Assembly: GCA_025353585.1 (NCBI GenBank)
Contig: JANXOM010000381.1
Span: 1-64,000, forward strand
Direction: 5' to 3'
Length of the DNA stretch: 64,000 nucleotides
Origin: Deltaproteobacteria bacterium
Lineage (GTDB): Bacteria; Myxococcota_A; Polyangia; Haliangiales; Haliangiaceae
The notes below the pieces were generated by a model, which was not told the origin of the DNA, searched no databases, and saw only the letters and a program-made list of their open reading frames with translations. Shown here piece by piece: positions 15,112 to 31,421 of the stretch. A program made the position numbers and the translations under genes. Position 1 is the first letter of the stretch, and each line of letters opens with the position of its first letter.

Positions 15112-17292
15112 ATGGCTGAAGAACCCGTCCAGAAGTCCCTCGAGCGCTACGACGTGCTCGAGCGCATCGCCGTCGGCGGCATGGCCGAGGTGTTCCTCGC
15201 GAAGGCGTACGGCTCGCACGGGTTCGAGAAGACGCTCGCGATCAAGAAGATCCTCCCCGAGCTCGCGCGGGATCCCGAGTTCGAGGCGCGCTTCATCGCG
15301 GAGGCGAAGGTGTCCGTGCGGCTGTCGCACGCGAACGTCGTCCAGGTCCTCGACTTCGGGCGCATGGGGGAGTCGCTCTTCATCGCGATGGAGTACGTCG
15401 ACGGCCTCGACCTCGCCGCGATGCAGCGAAAGTTCAAGGACGAGGGCCGCCAGATCCCGCTGCCGGCGGCGTTCCACATCGCGATCGAGATCGCGCGCGC
15501 GCTCGACTACGCGCACCAGCACAACGTGGTGCACCGCGACGTCTCGCCGTCGAACATCCTCATCTCGCGCGCGGGTGAGGTGAAGATCGCCGACTTCGGG
15601 ATCGCGGTGGCGGCCTCGCCGCACAAGGGCGGCGGCGCGGGCCCGCGGAAGATCATGGGCAAGTGGCGCTACATGTCCCCCGAGCAGGCGCGCGGCGACA
15701 CGCTCGACACGCGCAGCGACATGTTCTCGGCCGCGTCGGTGATGTTCGAGCTGTTCACGGGGCAGAAGCTGTTCCCGGGCGACGAGTCGGACGACATCAT
15801 CGAGAACATCGAGAAGATGCCGATCCCGAGGCTGGCGTCGGTGCGGCCGGGGATCCCGTCGCGGCTCGACGAGGTGCTCGCCGGCCCGCTGTCGCGCAAG
15901 CCGATCGACCGGCCGCCGCGCCCGGCGGTGGTGCTGCGCTCGCTCATCGAGCTGTCGTACGAGTCGAGCATCATGGCGACGGCGCTCGATGTCGCGGAGG
16001 CGCTCGCGTCCGTGATCCCGCCGCCCCGCGACTCGAGCCGCGGCGCGCTCGACGACGTCATCCGCAAGCAGCTCGGCGACCAGAACAAGGAGCGGTCGGT
16101 CGCGCGCAAGACGGCGGTGACGGACAACAAGCCGCCGAGCACGGCGACGGTCGAGCGGCGCGGCGAGTCCTCGACGGGGCTCTTCCGCAAGATCGACCGC
16201 GACGGGCTCTCGCGGCTCGAGGAGATCGATCCGACGGCGGTGGCCGCGCCGCGCGCGCGCCGGACCTCGGAGGGCTACGTGGCGCCGGAGGGACCGCCGG
16301 AGACGACGGACGTGCACGCGCTGTTCGACGCGCGCGTCGATCCGGACCGGCACACCGAGGTCGGCGGGCCGCCGACGGGCCAGGTCGCTAAGCTGGACTC
16401 GCTGGCGTCATCGCAGTCGCTGCCGGTGCTCGTGCGGAGGGACACGAAGTCGGTGAGCGTGACGGCGACCGCCACGGGCGGCGGCGGTGGACGCGGCGTG
16501 GCGATCGCGATCGGCGCCGCGCTCGTGCTCGCGGGCGGGCTCGGGGTGTTCGCGCTGACGCGCACGAGCGGTCGCGACGTGCCCGTCGCGCCGGTGGTGA
16601 CGGTGGACGCGGCCGTGGTCGTGGCGCCCGCGACGATGATCGACATCGACTCGCAGCCGCCGGGCGCGACGATCACGATCGACGGCAAGGAGCTGCCGCA
16701 GGTCGGCGCGCAGCTCGTGGCCGTGACGCCGGGCGTACGGATCCACGTGCACTTCGAGCTCGCCGGGTACCTGCCGTACGACCGTGACGTGCTGCCGCGC
16801 GCGCGCGAGACCACGCGCATCGATCCGACGCTCATCGCGGCGCCGGCGATGCTGCACGTGGAGACGACGCCGCCCGGCGCGCAGGTCACGCTCGCGGGAG
16901 CGCCGCTGGGGGACACGCCGCTGACCGCGAAGTCGGTCACGCCGGGCAAGGGCGCCGAGCTGGTGCTCGCGCACGCGGGGTACGAGACGGTGCGGCTGAA
17001 GGTGGATCTGACGGCGGGCGAGACGGCGCAGGTGAAGCAGATGCTCAAGGAAGCGCAGCGATACGGCGCGATCCAGATCGCGATCCAGCCGTACGCGGAG
17101 GTGTTCTACGCCGGCCGGGATCTCGGGCAGAACGTGTTCATGGGGCCGCCCAACCCCGGCCCGCAGACGTTCCGGCTACCGGCGGGGCGGCAGCAGCTGA
17201 CGCTCGTGAACAAAGTGAAGGGCAAGCGCACGACGATCTGGGTGAACGTCGTCGCGGATCAGCTGACTTACGTCACCGCGAGGTTCAACTGA
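15112..17292 (+). CDS. Ser/Thr protein kinase with PEGA-like repeats
   Basis: 726 residues from ATG 15112. Kinase domain about residues 13-300: glycine loop V-G-G-M-A-E-V, catalytic Lys45 (L-A-I-K), H-R-D with Asp143, D-F-G with Asp161, and MSPEQAR. The catalytic loop reads HRDVSPSN, not HRDLKPEN, a variant I associate with myxobacterial kinases. A long polar linker leads to one transmembrane helix (about 463-486), then three PEGA-like strand repeats outside (P-P-G-A-T-I-T-I-D-G; P-P-G-A-Q-V-T-L-A-G; PYAEVFYAGR). It is probably a membrane kinase whose PEGA region senses or binds the envelope. Confidence 0.9.
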   Translation: MAEEPVQKSLERYDVLERIAVGGMAEVFLAKAYGSHGFEKTLAIKKILPELARDPEFEARFIAEAKVSVRLSHANVVQVLDFGRMGESLFIAMEYVDGLDLAAMQRKFKDEGRQIPLPAAFHIAIEIARALDYAHQHNVVHRDVSPSNILISRAGEVKIADFGIAVAASPHKGGGAGPRKIMGKWRYMSPEQARGDTLDTRSDMFSAASVMFELFTGQKLFPGDESDDIIENIEKMPIPRLASVRPGIPSRLDEVLAGPLSRKPIDRPPRPAVVLRSLIELSYESSIMATALDVAEALASVIPPPRDSSRGALDDVIRKQLGDQNKERSVARKTAVTDNKPPSTATVERRGESSTGLFRKIDRDGLSRLEEIDPTAVAAPRARRTSEGYVAPEGPPETTDVHALFDARVDPDRHTEVGGPPTGQVAKLDSLASSQSLPVLVRRDTKSVSVTATATGGGGGRGVAIAIGAALVLAGGLGVFALTRTSGRDVPVAPVVTVDAAVVVAPATMIDIDSQPPGATITIDGKELPQVGAQLVAVTPGVRIHVHFELAGYLPYDRDVLPRARETTRIDPTLIAAPAMLHVETTPPGAQVTLAGAPLGDTPLTAKSVTPGKGAELVLAHAGYETVRLKVDLTAGETAQVKQMLKEAQRYGAIQIAIQPYAEVFYAGRDLGQNVFMGPPNPGPQTFRLPAGRQQLTLVNKVKGKRTTIWVNVVADQLTYVTARFN

Positions 17293-17301
17293 CGCGCATG
17301 C

Positions 17302-17940
17302 CTACGCGGGCGGGCCGATGCGGTACTCGGGCGGAATCTGCTCGACCCGCTCGGCGCTCACGCCGAGGTCGCGGATGAGGCCGTCCTCGAGCGAGTAGAT
17401 CCAGCCGTGGACGGCCACCGCCTGCCCGCGCCGCCACGCGTTCTGGATGATCGTCGTGTGGCACAGGTTCTCGACCGCGACCACGACGTTGAGCTCGGCG
17501 AGGCGATCCGCGCGCCGCTCGGGGTTAGCGATCGCGGTCAGCTCGTCGCGATGGTCGACGTAGACGTCGCGGATGTGGCGGAGCCAGTTGTCGATGAGCC
17601 CGAACTGCTGCGATGACATGGCGGACCGGATGCCGCCGCACCCGTAGTGCCCGCACACGATGACGTGCTTCACGTGCAGCACGTCCACCGCGTACTGGAC
17701 GACCGAGAGGCAATTGACGTCCGCGTGCTCGACGACGTTGCCGACGTTGCGGTGCACGAACAGCTCGCCCGGCGCGCGGCCGATGATCTCGTTGGGCGGG
17801 AGCCGGGCGTCGGAGCACCCGATCCACAGCAGATCCGGGTCGTGCAGCGCGCCGAGGCGCGAGAAGAACGCGGGATCCTCCGCCACCGTCGTGGCTGCCC
17901 AGCGACGGTTCGCGGCGAAGCACTCGTCGAGCAGGCTCAC
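17302..17940 (-). CDS. Beta-class carbonic anhydrase
   Basis: 212 residues from GTG 17940. Zinc ligands Cys42, His98 and Cys101 and the Asp44-Arg46 dyad (C-S-D-A-R; H-Y-G-C-G-G) fall at the same residue numbers as in E. coli Can, and the length agrees. It interconverts CO2 and bicarbonate in the cytoplasm. It is the last gene after a PLP decarboxylase and a ferredoxin on the same strand (26 bp after the ferredoxin stop), so it could process decarboxylase CO2; that link is inference. It ends 9 bp from the convergent kinase gene. Confidence 0.95.
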   Translation of the reverse strand: MSLLDECFAANRRWAATTVAEDPAFFSRLGALHDPDLLWIGCSDARLPPNEIIGRAPGELFVHRNVGNVVEHADVNCLSVVQYAVDVLHVKHVIVCGHYGCGGIRSAMSSQQFGLIDNWLRHIRDVYVDHRDELTAIANPERRADRLAELNVVVAVENLCHTTIIQNAWRRGQAVAVHGWIYSLEDGLIRDLGVSAERVEQIPPEYRIGPPA

Positions 17941-17966
17941 GCGGGCTGACGTAGCACACTTGCCGG

Positions 17967-18262
17967 TCAGCGAACGCGCTTGCGAACGATCTCGAAGCTC
18001 ACGTCGCCGGTGACGCGGCAGCGGCACGCGAGGCGCACCTTGGTGATGTGATAGACGTTGCCGAGGTGCTTGCGCTCCTCGTCGGTGAACGGCGACAGGT
18101 GCTCGGCGCCGGCGGTGATCTTCACGCGGCAGAGGCCGCACGTGCCCTTGCCGACGCACGCGGTGTCGATGCCGGCGGTGACGCGCGCGCCCGCCTCGAA
18201 CAGCGAGTCCCCGTCCGCGACCTCGACGTCGACCGGCGGCTCCCCGGCGACGCGCGTGATGG

Positions 18263-18275
<13 letters not shown>
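17967..18275 (-). CDS. [2Fe-2S] ferredoxin
   Basis: 102 residues from ATG 18275, starting 13 bases inside the 3' end of the upstream decarboxylase gene. The cluster motif is Cys40-x5-Cys46-x2-Cys49 (A-C-V-G-K-G-T-C-G-L-C). A fourth ligand lies in R-L-A-C-R-C: Cys84 by comparison with L-A-C-Q ferredoxins, Cys86 by adrenodoxin spacing. It is an electron carrier; the redox partner is not encoded nearby. Overlap with the decarboxylase gene and closeness to the carbonic anhydrase suggest a three-gene transcript. Confidence 0.88.
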
Positions 18276-22518
<4,243 letters not shown>

Positions 22519-22601
22519 GAACGACCTGACCGGTACGACGTGAAGCGAGGCGCGCCTGGTCGGCCGCCGCGACGTGAGAGCTGTTGTGGAGGACGCGCGC
22601 G

Positions 22602-23021
22602 TCAGCCGGTCGCGGGCGGCGACGTCTTCGGTGCGATGCGTAACACCGACGCGAGCACGCGCGCGTGCGTGACGGCCCGCCGCGAACCCGTGGGCGCGGC
22701 GCGGGCGGGCGCGGCGAGCAGAACAGGCGCGGCGCCGGGCGCGGCCGCCTGATGCAGGACGGCGTCGAGGAAGCACGCGCCGCTATCGGCGTCCTGATCG
22801 TCGGCGCGGCCGTGGACGTCGGGCTGCGTACTCGCGACATGCGTGCCGGCGAGCGCGTGCCCGTGCAGCATCGCGCCGGTCCGCGGATCGCGGACGTGGG
22901 CCCCGTCGGCCTCGTGCCGCAGCCCCAGGATCCCTGCCGCGAGCAGCAGCAGCGCCGCGGCGATGGCGGCCAGGCGCCGAGCAGCCGAGCGAGCAGTGCG
23001 GACCGACACGGGCTCCCTCAC
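22602..23021 (-). CDS. Small His-rich single-span membrane or exported protein
   Basis: 139 residues from GTG 23021; GTG 23009, preceded by AGGGAG, is an alternative start. A hydrophobic helix (LAAIAAALLLLAAGILGL) follows an Arg-rich N-terminus. The following stretch is rich in His and Asp (R-H-E-A-D-G-A-H, L-H-G-H, T-H, D-V-H, A-D-D-Q-D-A-D), then A-C-F-L-D-A-V-L-H-Q. Such a composition could bind a metal, and the gene lies just upstream of a TonB-dependent receptor, so a metal-related role is conceivable but unproven. I recognise no named family. Coding confidence is moderate because the region is short. Confidence 0.5.
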   Translation of the reverse strand: MREPVSVRTARSAARRLAAIAAALLLLAAGILGLRHEADGAHVRDPRTGAMLHGHALAGTHVASTQPDVHGRADDQDADSGACFLDAVLHQAAAPGAAPVLLAAPARAAPTGSRRAVTHARVLASVLRIAPKTSPPATG

Positions 23022-23051
23022 GCTGGCGTGGCCAAGGGGTGCTGTCAAGTC

Positions 23052-23057
23052 TAGGCT
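23052..23057 (+). promoter_or_regulatory. TAGGCT -10-like hexamer, predicted leaderless
   Basis: TAGGCT-TGGCGC-ATG(23064). Identical hexamer and spacing to the site at 11850-11855. No convincing -35. Confidence 0.4.
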
Positions 23058-23063
23058 TGGCGC

Positions 23064-23429
23064 ATGCGAACCCTGCGCGCGCTCGCCATGGCCGTCATCA
23101 CCGCCGGCGGCGCCCTGATCGGCGCGTGCACGGCGAACGACGACGTGCCAGCGCCGAGCGCGGGCGCCATCACCCCCGACCACGGCGCGGTCGGCACGGT
23201 CGTCTCGGTGACCGGCGCATACTTCTGCCAGCGCCCCGACAATGGCCAGGACGATCCGACCTGCATGTCGACCGGCGATGTCGTGTTCGGCGAGACGCCG
23301 GCCACGCCCACCACCTGGGCCGACGACGCGATCATGGTCGAGGTCCCCGCCGCGACGCCCGGTGAGGTCCGCGTCACGGTCGAGGTCGCCGGCCGCAACT
23401 CGAACCAGCTCGGCTTCACGGTCGAGTGA
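23064..23429 (+). CDS. Lipoprotein with IPT/TIG-like domain
   Basis: 121 residues from ATG 23064. Signal with lipobox L-I-G-A-C at Cys22. The mature protein is one immunoglobulin-like domain of IPT/TIG type: ITPDHGAVGTVVSVTGAYF, then V-V-F-G-E-T-P-A, then W-A-D-D-A-I-M-V-E-V-P and G-E-V-R-V-T-V-E. Two Cys (positions about 55 and 67) may form a disulfide. It is probably a small adhesive or structural surface lipoprotein. Its TGA abuts the TCA of the convergent gene with no spacer. Confidence 0.75.
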   Translation: MRTLRALAMAVITAGGALIGACTANDDVPAPSAGAITPDHGAVGTVVSVTGAYFCQRPDNGQDDPTCMSTGDVVFGETPATPTTWADDAIMVEVPAATPGEVRVTVEVAGRNSNQLGFTVE

Positions 23430-25139
23430 TCAAAAAATCGGATTGATGACTTTGATGTCGCTGCCGCCGAAGTACGCGTACGCCGAGACCGAGTAGTAGC
23501 CCCACACGAGCAGCCCGAACGGCATCGCACCCGCGACCGTGTGCTGCCCCGCGGCGAGCTTGCACGTCAGCTGCTCGTACGCGACGCCCGCGATGTTGCC
23601 GAGCGGGCCCGTGTAGCACATCGAGAACTCGATCCCGGCGATCGACGTCCCGTCGAGCGTCAGGTCCATCCCCGTGGGGCGCGCGAGCACCATGTAGTTG
23701 TCCTGGAACGTGTCGGGCACGAGGAACACGTACTGCTTGCGGTACTGCTCCGCGGCCGGGATCGTGATCTCGGTCGGGTCCCCGACGTAGCCGTGCTTCA
23801 CGAAGTGCTGCGGCACCGTGAACGTGTTGATCGCGACGGCCGACGTCGACTTCAACGTGAAGCCGCGCGTCGACGCGAACGTCTTCTGCTGGCCCGCGTT
23901 CAGCGTGAAGTGGTCGTACGGCGCGTCGGCCGTCGTGGTGATGTCCGTCCCGTCCGCGCTCGCGACCACGCGGATGATGTCCGGCTCGATCCAGCCCGTC
24001 GAATCGGTCGAGCGGATCGGGCTGCGCGCGACGTTGAACTCCGTGCCGAGCGCCTGCGTGGGGAACAGCTGCTCCTCGACGTGGTCCGTGCAGCACAGGT
24101 CGTCGGCGCCCTCGCCCGACGCGACCCAGTCCGGCGGATAGACGACGTTCGTCGCGCCGCCGAAGCCGTCCGCGCGCTGCCCCGACGTGAACACCGAGAT
24201 GGGCTTGTCCGCGTGGATGAGGCTGCCCGTGAAGTCCCCGTTCTGGCCGCCGTTCACCGCGTTCGCGCACGTGATGACGTCGACGTTCTCCGGCTGATCC
24301 GACGCGAGGTTCAGGATGTCGTAGCGCCCGAGGTGCACGGTGAACGTGCCGCCCTTCGGGATCGCGGCGAGCTGCACGCCGGAGTCGCTGCTCGAGGCCC
24401 GGATCGCGTTGGTCGTGGTGACGGTGACGGTCGTCGCCGCCTCCGCGGCCATGATCGTCATGTACGTGTGGTCCGGGATGCCGGCGAGCCCGAGGCCCGA
24501 GATGCTGCAGGGGTTCGCGGTCGGGAAGCCGAGCATGATGTAGTCGGCGCCCAGCGCGTTGACCGGGATCAGCGTGGACGCGTCGTTGCTGTACTCCTGA
24601 TCGATCGGGTTGAACTGGTAGATGACCACCGGGCCGTCGGTCGTGACGTGGAACGCGCGCGACGAGACGTAGGTGCCCGAGCCGGAGAGCGCGACGTAGC
24701 CGCCCGTCTGGCCCATCGAGCCGTCGATCTCCCGTTGCGGCAGATCCACGCGCTGAGCGACGCCGGGCATCGCGATGGTCTGGAGGATCTTCATCTCCGA
24801 CACGGGGTCACCGTACTTGGCGGTGTTGATCGTGACCGTCACGTGCACCGGGTACGCGTTGTCGTTGGCCACGACGATGGAGTATTGCGACGCCGATGCG
24901 TCGAGGTTGATCGGCGCGGGGTCGACCTCGTTGGGGAGGTCGACCGCGAGGAAGTCGCAGCCGAGGTTCGACGGGTGTTGCGCCGCGTCCTGACACGGGG
25001 TCAGGTTCGGGTTCGTGCCGTCGATGGTCGAGCCGTCGCCGGTGGTGTCGTCGTCACCCGTCCCCGGCCGGTGCGGACTGCCGCAGGCGGTGACGGCGAC
25101 GAGAGCGAGACCGAGCGCGAGCGCGTAAGCGATCTTCAT
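23430..25139 (-). CDS. IgGFc-binding-type lipoprotein
   Basis: 569 residues from ATG 25139. The lipoprotein signal ends V-T-A-C (Cys19), followed by a Gly/Asp/Thr-rich linker. The mature region matches the bacterial IgGFc-binding-protein N-terminal-like family common in myxobacteria: C-Q-D-A-A, G-C-D-F-L-A-V-D, S-Q-Y-S-I-V-V-A-N, R-A-F-H-V-T-T-D-G-P-V-V-I-Y-Q-F-N-P, CANAVNGGQNGDFTGS, D-H-V-E-E-Q-L-F-P and QKYVFL-like Y-V-F-L-V-P-D. It is probably surface-exposed; the ligand is unknown. A TTGACG -35 and a palindrome at 25202-25215 lie upstream. Confidence 0.78.
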   Translation of the reverse strand: MKIAYALALGLALVAVTACGSPHRPGTGDDDTTGDGSTIDGTNPNLTPCQDAAQHPSNLGCDFLAVDLPNEVDPAPINLDASASQYSIVVANDNAYPVHVTVTINTAKYGDPVSEMKILQTIAMPGVAQRVDLPQREIDGSMGQTGGYVALSGSGTYVSSRAFHVTTDGPVVIYQFNPIDQEYSNDASTLIPVNALGADYIMLGFPTANPCSISGLGLAGIPDHTYMTIMAAEAATTVTVTTTNAIRASSSDSGVQLAAIPKGGTFTVHLGRYDILNLASDQPENVDVITCANAVNGGQNGDFTGSLIHADKPISVFTSGQRADGFGGATNVVYPPDWVASGEGADDLCCTDHVEEQLFPTQALGTEFNVARSPIRSTDSTGWIEPDIIRVVASADGTDITTTADAPYDHFTLNAGQQKTFASTRGFTLKSTSAVAINTFTVPQHFVKHGYVGDPTEITIPAAEQYRKQYVFLVPDTFQDNYMVLARPTGMDLTLDGTSIAGIEFSMCYTGPLGNIAGVAYEQLTCKLAAGQHTVAGAMPFGLLVWGYYSVSAYAYFGGSDIKVINPIF

Positions 25140-25201
25140 CGCCGCGGACCGTCGCGTGCGTCCGTGTGCGCGTCAAGCGCAGATGTCGACGCGGCGTCAG
25201 T

Positions 25202-25215
25202 TCCGTTACAACGGA
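25202..25215. promoter_or_regulatory. Perfect 14-bp inverted repeat upstream of the IgGFc-type gene
   Basis: TCCGTT-AC-AACGGA has perfect 6-bp arms. It lies 63 bp upstream of ATG 25139 and 26 bp beyond a TTGACG -35 candidate (25176-25171, minus strand; the matching -10 GACGGT at 25153-25148 is weak). Candidate operator. Confidence 0.35.
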
Positions 25216-25249
25216 CGGCGGCGTCGTGCTGATGGCGCGCCGGCGCGCG

Positions 25250-25444
25250 CTAGTCACCGAGCGCGGGCGTGCTGGTCGTCGGGCGATCCGCAAAGGCGCA
25301 CCACGCCAGCAGCTCGAGGAGGTACCCCTCTGCCGCGGCGAGCTCACCCGCCGCGACCGACAGCGACGCGAGCCACGACAGCGCGCGGGCGCGAGGACGG
25401 GAATCCGTAGCGGGCGCGCCAGCGAGCGAGGTGTTCATCATCAT
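25250..25444 (-). CDS. Possible small protein of unknown function
   Basis: 64 residues from a run of three ATG codons (25444-25436), within a 379-bp stretch otherwise free of genes. The middle is an Ala/Leu-rich helix (W-L-A-S-L-S-V-A-A-G-E-L) and the end polar (R-P-T-T-S-T-P-A-L-G-D). Third-position GC is high, as in real genes here, but there is no clear Shine-Dalgarno or -10 box, and random open frames of this length are common in such DNA. It may be spurious. The region also contains the palindrome GCGCGCCGGCGCGC just past its stop. Confidence 0.3.
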   Translation of the reverse strand: MMMNTSLAGAPATDSRPRARALSWLASLSVAAGELAAAEGYLLELLAWCAFADRPTTSTPALGD

Positions 25445-25518
25445 GAAGCTCGGTAGTTCACGCGCGATGCCAAGGCGCGCCACCGGGCGCGTGCACACCT
25501 CCCGCGCGCCGTCGCGCG

Positions 25519-28154
25519 TCAGCCGTGACCGGCAGCCACCGACGGCGACTCCAGGCGTACGAGCAGCGCGACCGGAAAGGCCTGGAACAGCTCGGGGATC
25601 GGCTGCGCGCCGCCTGCGACCGTGCGGTCGGCCAGGACATCACGCCAGGTCCCCCGCGCGAGCGTGACCGACGTGGCGGCCCACCCCGAGGCGCTCACGC
25701 CGAGCCGGGGTGTCAAAAGCGCCAGGTCCCTGCCCCGCGTGAACGCGAAGACCCGGTCCGCGTGGGGGCCCTCCGCGACGAGCGCCTGGTAGGTGCCGCG
25801 AAACAGCTCGGGCGCCCGCGCCCGCAGCGCGAGTACGCGACGGATCATCCACAGCTTGCGCAGGCCCAGCTCGGCCGGCGCGACCTCGCGGACCCCTGCA
25901 ATGACCAGCTCGCGCAACGCCCGGCGCCGGGCGTCGAGGTCGACGGGCCGGCGATTGTCGGGGTCGACGAGGCTGTCGTCGCGCAGCTCGGTCCCCTGAT
26001 AGAGGTCGGGGACGCCGGGCGCGCACAGCTTGATCGCGAGCTGGGCGAGCGCGTTCCGGTCGCCGTGGGGAGCCAATCGCGCGACGAACGCCGCGATCTC
26101 CGCGAGCAGCTCGCCGTCGCCGAAGACCCCGCCGATCCAGCGCGCGAGCGCCGTCTCGTACGTGGCGTCTGGCTTGCGCCATGACGTTCGCCGCCGCGCC
26201 TCGCGGGCCGCCTTGAGCGCGTAGGTCTGCGCGCGCTCCACCGTCAGCGGCCACGCCCCGACGAGCGTCTGCCACAGCGTGTACTCCGCGGTGCGATCCG
26301 GCGCGATGTCCCAGTGACCCTCCGCGCGCGCCCGCCACCGCGAGACGGCCCCGTCCCACGCGGCCGGCAACTCGGACAGCACCGCGAGTCGCGCGCGGAC
26401 GTCCTCGCCCCGCTTCGTGTCGTGCGTCGCCGTCGCCAGCAAGCCCCGCGCCCCACCCGCGGCGAGCGCGGCGTGCACCGCGGCTGGCGTCTCCGCGAAC
26501 ACCGCCGGATCGGCGCCGACCTCGCACCGGGCCAGCAGCCGCACGAACCGATACCCGAGCGTGTCCTCGTCGCCCTTCGCGGTGACCGCGCCGGTGAGCT
26601 GCTGCACGCCGAGCGCGAGCTCGCGAGCGTCGGGCGCCGCGAGCTCGAACGCGAGCGCGGCGCCGAGGAACTGCACGAGATCCGGATCGAAGTCCGGCGG
26701 GACCGCGGCGATGGCGGCGGCGATCTGGGCGTGCTCGAGCCCGGTCGCGCCGTGCGTGCCGTCGAGGTACGTCCGGTACACCGGGTACCCGGCGAGGACT
26801 TGCGCGAGCGCCGCCTCGACCTCGCCGCGCGTGTAATCCCGACAGGCCGGGCTCGCCGCGCACGCCCGGTAGGCCAGCTCCGCGAGCCGCGCGAGCTCGC
26901 TATGCAGCGCATCGGAGAGCACCTCGAGGCGGGCCGCGCGCCGGGCGACCGCCGGCTCCCAGCGCGTGTCCGTCGCGAGCTCGAACGTCCGCGTCAGCGC
27001 GTCCTCGCCCGCCGGATCCACGAGCAGGCCCGTCAACCGCGCTGCCGTGTCGTAGCCGGTAGTGCCGTCGACCGGCCACGCCGCGGGGAGCACCTCGTCG
27101 GACGCGAGGATCTTCTCCACGACGACCCAGGGCGGCGCGCCGTCCGGGGTCGCGAGGCGGCGCAGGCGCGCGAGGTAGCCCGCGGGGTCGCGCAGGCCGT
27201 CGACGTGGTCCACCCGCACGCCGTCGATCGAGCCATCGGCGAGCCAGCCGATGATCCGGTTGTGGCCGGCGGCGAACACGTCCGCGTCCTCGGCGCGCAC
27301 GCCGACCAGCGTGTTGATGTCGAAGAACCGGCGGTAGGAGAGCTGGCTGCCGCTCACGGACCAGTGCACGAGGCGATAGTTCTGGGCCTCGAGCACCGCG
27401 TCGAGCTCGATCGGATCGGCGGCCAGCGCGGCGACCTCGGCATCCACCGCGCGCGCGCAGGCGGCGTCGGCGGCGCACAGCTCGGCGAGGCGGTGATCGA
27501 GCACGCGCTTGTCGCGGTGGCGGCGGCGCCGCAGCTCGGCGTCGCGCTCCGTCGGCCGCGGCAGGCCGCTGTAGGCGTCGCCGAGGAAGCCGAGCTCGGC
27601 GTGCCCGATGCGCTCGCCGGCGCGCCGCACGATCGGCCCGAGGGAGCGGGGCGCGATCGGAAAGCGCTGCGGGCCGGCGCGCACCGCGAGGTGCCCCGCG
27701 CCGTCGTGCACGACGCCGAGCTGCCCGTTCAGCAGCGCGCGGCCGTAGCGTTCGCCGAGGACGGGGAGCAGGACGCGCTCGTCGCCCTGCCAGTCCACGT
27801 CGAAGAAGTGCGCGTAGTAGCTGGAGTGTCCATTCTCGAGGACATCGCGCCACCACACGTTGTCGGCCCCGGCGATCGACATGTGGTTCGGCACGATGTC
27901 GAGCAGGATGCCGAGGCCGGCGTCACGCACCGTGCGCACGAGCGCCGCGAAGCCCTCGTCGCCGCCGAGCTGCGCGGCCGCGCGATCCGGATCGACGACG
28001 TCGTAGCCGTGCGTCGAGCCCGCGCCGGCTTGCAGGACGGGCGACAGATACAGGTGCGAGACCCCGAGCTCGGCGAGGTACGGGACCGCGGCGGCCGCAT
28101 CGGCGAACGTGAAGCCTGCGGAGAGCTGCAGGCGGTACGTGCACCGCGGCTCGG

Positions 28155-28158
<4 letters not shown>
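25519..28158 (-). CDS. treY: Malto-oligosyltrehalose synthase
   Basis: 879 residues from ATG 28158 (ATGA overlap with the glgX stop), normal length for the family. TreY isomerises the reducing-end alpha-1,4 bond of maltodextrins to alpha-1,1, making maltooligosyl-trehalose. GH13 features: T-Y-R-L-Q at residue 7, L-S-P-V and H-G-Y-D, D-I-V-P-N-H-M, VRVDHVDGL with nucleophile Asp317, V-V-V-E-K-I-L with acid Glu348, T-A-T-H-D-T-K-R-G-E-D and P-G-V-P-D-L-Y-Q-G-T-E near the end. It is the last gene of an operon with a nucleotidyltransferase and glgX. The usual partner treZ, which releases trehalose, is not in this window. Confidence 0.95.
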
Positions 28159-30298
<2,140 letters not shown>

Positions 30299-30299
<1 letters not shown>

Positions 30300-31255
30300 C
30301 AGCTCGCGACCCCGGGGGCGAGGGCCCTCGACGTCCGGCGGTGGGCGAGGACCGCCTCGATCCGCTCGGGCTTGCCCCAGTCGCTCCACTCGACGCCGGT
30401 CATCTCGATCGCGGCGAGGCGGCCCGGCGCGCGCTCCAGCATGCTGCGCGAGAAGTTGACCGGCAAATACGCGCGGTAGATGTAGTCGAGCGCGTCGTCC
30501 TCGTCCTCGGTGCCGACGAGCGGCACGAACGAGTCGAGGATGTCCACGAGCTGCGGCTCCGCCTCGCGGCCGAGCTCCCACAGCGCGTCGACGGTGCCGC
30601 ACGTGACCATCGTGTTCCACAGCGCACCCTGCGCGATCAGCGTGGCCGCGTCGGCGGCGGTCGGCTTCTCGACGAAGCCGCTGACGGCGTGCACGGTGGG
30701 GATCTCGGAGATGGCCGGCCCGAGGACCAGGTAGCCGAGCTCGGGGTCCGGCTCCGTCGGCGTGGCGCCGAGCAAGATCACCTTCTCGCGCAGGCGGGCC
30801 GCGATCGCCTGCGCGCACGCGACCTGCGCGATGTAGCGCTCGGCCGGCGCGACGTAGTGATCGGTCGGCGTGATGGTGACGACGGCGTTCGGCGTCCAGC
30901 GCTTGATCATGGCGAGCGCGACGTAGATCGCGACGCCGGTGTCGCGCGAGCCCGGCTGCGCGAACACGTGGTCGGAGAGGCCCGCGAGCTGGGGCGTGGC
31001 GAGGCGCTCGTGGTGCGCGGCGATGACGGTCAGCGCGCGCGCGGCCGGCGCGAGCTCGCGCATGCGATCGAGCGTGTGCTCGAGCATCGACCGCTTGCCG
31101 AGGAGCGCGCAGTACTGCTTCGGCATGCGCTGGCCGAAGCGATGCTCGACGTACTCGGCGAGGCGCACGCCGTCGCCCCCGGCGAGGGCGAGGGTCCAGC
31201 GCAGGTCGGCCGCGGTGTCATGGACGGGGGCCGAGGCGGAGACGAGGTACGACAT
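30299..31255 (-). CDS. Sugar-1-phosphate nucleotidyltransferase (ManC-like)
   Basis: 318 residues from ATG 31255. It resembles mannose-1-phosphate guanylyltransferases: W-T-L-A-L-A-G-G-D-G-x-R-L (nucleotide loop, slightly modified from L-A-G-G-x-G-T-R), Q-R-M-P-K-Q-Y, A-Q-P-G-S-R-D-T-G, T-P-T-D-H-Y-V, P-E-L-G-Y-L-V-L-G, F-V-E-K-P and WSDWGKPERI. The G-S-x-x-W-x-N-T region reads GALWNTMV. It would make an NDP-sugar, probably GDP-mannose. It leads the operon with glgX and treY (one-base overlap), so it may instead serve storage-sugar metabolism; that is inference. Confidence 0.82.
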
Positions 31256-31421
31256 CGTAGGACGCGCACTGCGATAGACGTGCCGATCTCACAGACCGCG
31301 CAGATGTCCCCCGAGCCGGCGATCTCGGCGGGAGCGAGCGCCGCCGCCTCTCTGTGCGCGGCGAAGCGCGTGGTGCCGAATCGTCAGCCACGTGCCGGAC
31401 TTGCGGCACGCCGAGGGTGCT

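Noticed and set aside
12604-16353. A 1249-codon minus-strand frame
   Set aside because: Only the part after GTG 13818 looks like protein; upstream it is antisense to the protein kinase and in another frame of the PEGA-like gene.
25140-25518. treZ or another carbohydrate gene after treY
   Set aside because: The stretch holds only a doubtful 64-codon frame and palindromes, with no GH13 motif.
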